DNA from: CAZJLP01 sp964546955
GTDB taxonomy: Bacteria > Verrucomicrobiota > Verrucomicrobiia > Opitutales > Opitutaceae
Length of the DNA: 64,000 bases
Reading direction: 5' to 3'
NCBI GenBank assembly: GCA_964546955.1
Contig: CAZJLP010000001.1
Span: forward strand, 1 to 64,000
In this document: one piece after another, positions 62,053 to 64,000 of the stretch
Layout of the letters: every line of letters begins with the position of its first letter
Position numbering within the stretch: the first letter of the stretch is position 1
Notes under the pieces: model-generated
The model's input: the letters and a program-made list of their open reading frames with translations, nothing else
What the model was told of the DNA's origin: nothing
Databases searched by the model: none
Translations under genes and position numbers: made by a program

Positions 62053-62570
62053 CCACCCCGCTCATCATCGCCGTCGTGATTTTGGCCAGCGCCGCCGCGG
62101 CCATGGCGATGCGCAATGTGATCCATTGCGCGTTGGCGCTCGTCGTGACCTGGCTGGGCATGGCGGTATTTTATCTTTGGACTGGAGCGGAGTTTGCCGC
62201 TTTTGCGCAAGTGCTCGTCTACGTTGGCGCGATTTCGATGGTGGTGCTCTTTGCGGTCCTGCTCACGAGGCCCAGTGGGGATCAAACGACACCCGGCGGG
62301 AAGCCGGCCAGGACCTCCGCTCCTCACTATGTGGTGAGCGCGGTGCTGGCTGGGATTGCGGTCGGGGCGGTGCTCACCTTGGCCATACAGGCCACCCCTT
62401 TGGCTGAAAAAAAGACGGCGGAAGCGCCCACCCTCAGCGTCAAAGAAATCGGGGAGCAACTGGCGGGACAGCATGCCGCGGCCCTGTTGGCGATCGGAGT
62501 CTTGCTTACGGTCGCGCTGATCGGCGCGGTGGCAATCGCAGCAACGCAACCGCGGAGGAAGGAACCATGA
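62049..62570 (+). CDS. nuoJ: NADH-quinone oxidoreductase subunit J
   Basis: The ATG at 62049 overlaps the nuoH stop and gives 173 aa. Five hydrophobic helices are visible, including NVIHCALALVVTWLGMAVFY and the conserved GAEFAAFAQVLVYVGAISMV and VVLFAVLLTRPSG. It overlaps nuoK by 4 bp. A longer frame from 61464 runs inside nuoH and is rejected. Confidence 0.93.
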   Translation: MTTPLIIAVVILASAAAAMAMRNVIHCALALVVTWLGMAVFYLWTGAEFAAFAQVLVYVGAISMVVLFAVLLTRPSGDQTTPGGKPARTSAPHYVVSAVLAGIAVGAVLTLAIQATPLAEKKTAEAPTLSVKEIGEQLAGQHAAALLAIGVLLTVALIGAVAIAATQPRRKEP

Positions 62571-62881
62571 CGCCCTTGCCTCTCTGTCTTTTGATCGCCA
62601 CCGGGTTGTTTTGCATCGGGCTGGTGGGCGCGCTCGCGCGCAACAACACCATCCTCGTGCTCCTGGGCGTGGAGCTTATGCTCAACGCCGCGAATCTCTC
62701 GTTTGTCGGCTTCTGGCGTTATGGGGCTTCGACGCGCGGCGCGGCCGACGGTATCATTTTCATGCTGTTTGCGATCGCGGTCGCCGCGGCGGAGGCAGCG
62801 GTGGGACTAGCGTTGATCATCGCGATCTACCGCCATCAACGGAACATCCGCTTGCAGGAAGCGGATAGACTCAAGGGATAA
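62567..62881 (+). CDS. nuoK: NADH-quinone oxidoreductase subunit K
   Basis: The 104-aa three-helix protein has the MrpC-like motif LVLLGVELMLNAANLSFVGF with the conserved Glu of the proton path, and a second Glu in AAAEAAVGLALIIAIYRHQ. Both are features of nuoK. It starts in the nuoJ stop (ATGA) and is followed after 4 bp by nuoL. Confidence 0.95.
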   Translation: MTPLPLCLLIATGLFCIGLVGALARNNTILVLLGVELMLNAANLSFVGFWRYGASTRGAADGIIFMLFAIAVAAAEAAVGLALIIAIYRHQRNIRLQEADRLKG

Positions 62882-62885
62882 CGCG

Positions 62886-64000
62886 ATGAGTTTTCCGGTC
62901 ACAGCACTTTGGCTCATTTCGGCGCTTCCGCTTTTTGCCGCCGCGGTATCGGCGCTCATGCCCCGCGAGTCTCGAAAGACGCCGGCGGCGCTGGCCATTG
63001 CGGCGATCGCGCTGGCGGCGGGACTTTCGTGTTGGGCGCTGTGGGCGGTGCTGCATTCCTCGGGGACACCTCTTTATCACAATTTTCCGTGGTTCGACGC
63101 CGGGCTGAGCACAATCGAGCTCGGTTGGATGCTCGATCCGCTCGGTGCGCTCATGCTGGTGATGGTGACGACTGTCGGCTTGCTCATCTTTATTTTCAGC
63201 CTCGGCTACATGGCGGACGATCCGCGCGTCGGCCGCTTCTTTTGTTATCTTAGTTTTTTTGCCGGAGCGATGCTCGGGCTGCTCATCGCGAACAGCCTCC
63301 TCTTGGTGTTCGTTTGCTGGGAATTGGTGGGGTTGGCCTCCTATCTCCTGATCGGATTCTGGTTCCACAAGCCCGAGGCAGCGGCGGCGGCAAAAAAGGC
63401 CTTCATTGTCACGCGAATCGGAGACCTCGGTTTCCTGCTCGGGCTTCTTTGGCTCTACGACGCCACCGGCACGCTGCTATTCTATGACGCAGGTAGAGGC
63501 TGCCTCGAGAGCGGCGCGTTGAACGCGCTCGCCTCGCAGTTTGTCGTGAACGGACTGGGCCTCTCCACCGCGATCGGGCTTCTCCTGTTTTGCGGGGCGG
63601 TGGGCAAATCCGGCCAATTCCCCCTGCATGTATGGCTGCCGGATGCGATGGAAGGTCCCACGCCCGTGAGCGCGCTGATTCATGCGGCGACGATGGTCGC
63701 CGCCGGCGTTTTCCTCGTCGCGCGCGTTTATCCGTTGATGGCGGCGGATCTGACGCTGCCAGGGCTGCAGGCGTTGACGGTGGTCGCATGGACCGGAGCG
63801 ATTACCGCCTTGCTCGGCGCGCTGATCGCGGTGGCCCAGACGGACCTTAAACGTGTCCTGGCCTATTCCACCCTCTCACAGCTCGGGTACATGATGCTGG
63901 CGCTCGGCGTGGGAGCCTGGGAAATCGCGATTTTTCACTTGCTGACCCATGCTTTTTTCAAGGCTCTCCTTTTCCTCGGAGCCGGCTCTGTAATTCACGC
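62886..64000 (+). CDS. nuoL: NADH-quinone oxidoreductase subunit L, 3' end beyond window
   Basis: The open frame from the ATG at 62886 runs to the window edge with no stop, giving 371 residues of an antiporter-like subunit. The motifs ELVGLASYLLIGFWFHKP and VTRIGDLGFLLGLLWLY are followed by GAVGKSGQFPLHVWLPDAME and then GPTPVSALIHAATMVAAGVF, containing the conserved Lys, His and Glu residues of NuoL. It is the distal proton-pumping subunit. nuoM and nuoN presumably follow outside the window. Confidence 0.94.
   Translation, partial: MSFPVTALWLISALPLFAAAVSALMPRESRKTPAALAIAAIALAAGLSCWALWAVLHSSGTPLYHNFPWFDAGLSTIELGWMLDPLGALMLVMVTTVGLLIFIFSLGYMADDPRVGRFFCYLSFFAGAMLGLLIANSLLLVFVCWELVGLASYLLIGFWFHKPEAAAAAKKAFIVTRIGDLGFLLGLLWLYDATGTLLFYDAGRGCLESGALNALASQFVVNGLGLSTAIGLLLFCGAVGKSGQFPLHVWLPDAMEGPTPVSALIHAATMVAAGVFLVARVYPLMAADLTLPGLQALTVVAWTGAITALLGALIAVAQTDLKRVLAYSTLSQLGYMMLALGVGAWEIAIFHLLTHAFFKALLFLGAGSVIH

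Overview
The window reads as a draft-assembly piece of a GC-rich, Gram-negative bacterium, most likely a Verrucomicrobiota member related to Opitutaceae. This is inferred from gene content and was not tested by a search. Points in favour are secreted PL6 lyases with CHB_HEX-type modules, WD40-ThuA and sorbosone dehydrogenase-cytochrome c fusions, an Mla (MCE) lipid-transport operon, outer-membrane barrels, many signal peptides and lipoproteins, and few strong Shine-Dalgarno sites. A run of 49 Ns lies inside one gene. Two genes run off the ends: a beta-helix protein at position 1 and nuoL at 64000. I saw no rRNA, tRNA, CRISPR array or prophage.

Layout. 1-14.6 kb, all minus strand: two secreted beta-helix proteins (one a multidomain PL6 lyase), a periplasmic-sensing hybrid histidine kinase, a lipoprotein hydrolase, a WD40-ThuA protein, an ABC transporter pair, and a three-repeat protein of unknown function. 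14.8-22.6 kb: a sugar dehydrogenase-cytochrome c fusion with a C39-like partner, rsuA bracketed by inverted palindromic repeats, a YhbY-type protein, a 2-hydroxyacid dehydrogenase, apt, a protein of 11-residue repeats and a kinase-like protein. 22.6-29.6 kb: an Mla operon led by an unfamiliar WPF-motif lipoprotein, then rsmD, a cytochrome c, an MgtC-family protein and rsmE. 29.7-39.7 kb: a second PL6 lyase, an aldo-keto reductase, an S9 peptidase, a DUF481-like barrel, and a methyltransferase-SIS-kinase operon. 39.8-51.2 kb: envelope glycosylation-type genes, an amidohydrolase lipoprotein, a TMTC-like TPR protein, a pseudo-M50/cNMP membrane protein, a receiver protein and a glycosyltransferase-like protein. 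51.4-56.9 kb: molybdenum cofactor genes moaA, moeA, moaC, moaD and moaE, interrupted by a REP-associated (RAYT) transposase and an outer-membrane barrel gene. 57.0-64.0 kb: a complex I operon, nuoA-B-C-D-I-H-J-K-L.

How the genes fit together. The polysaccharide side (three beta-helix proteins, the amino-sugar-type SIS/kinase pair, sugar dehydrogenase, aldo-keto reductase) suits an organism that degrades uronate-rich polymers. The respiratory side (complex I, two c-type cytochromes, Moco synthesis) suits a respiratory metabolism. The complex I operon lacks nuoE, nuoF and nuoG here. Repeats are a clear theme: two families of palindromic intergenic elements, degenerate heptamer arrays (one sits inside the nuo operon and runs into the nuoI start codon), and one RAYT gene.
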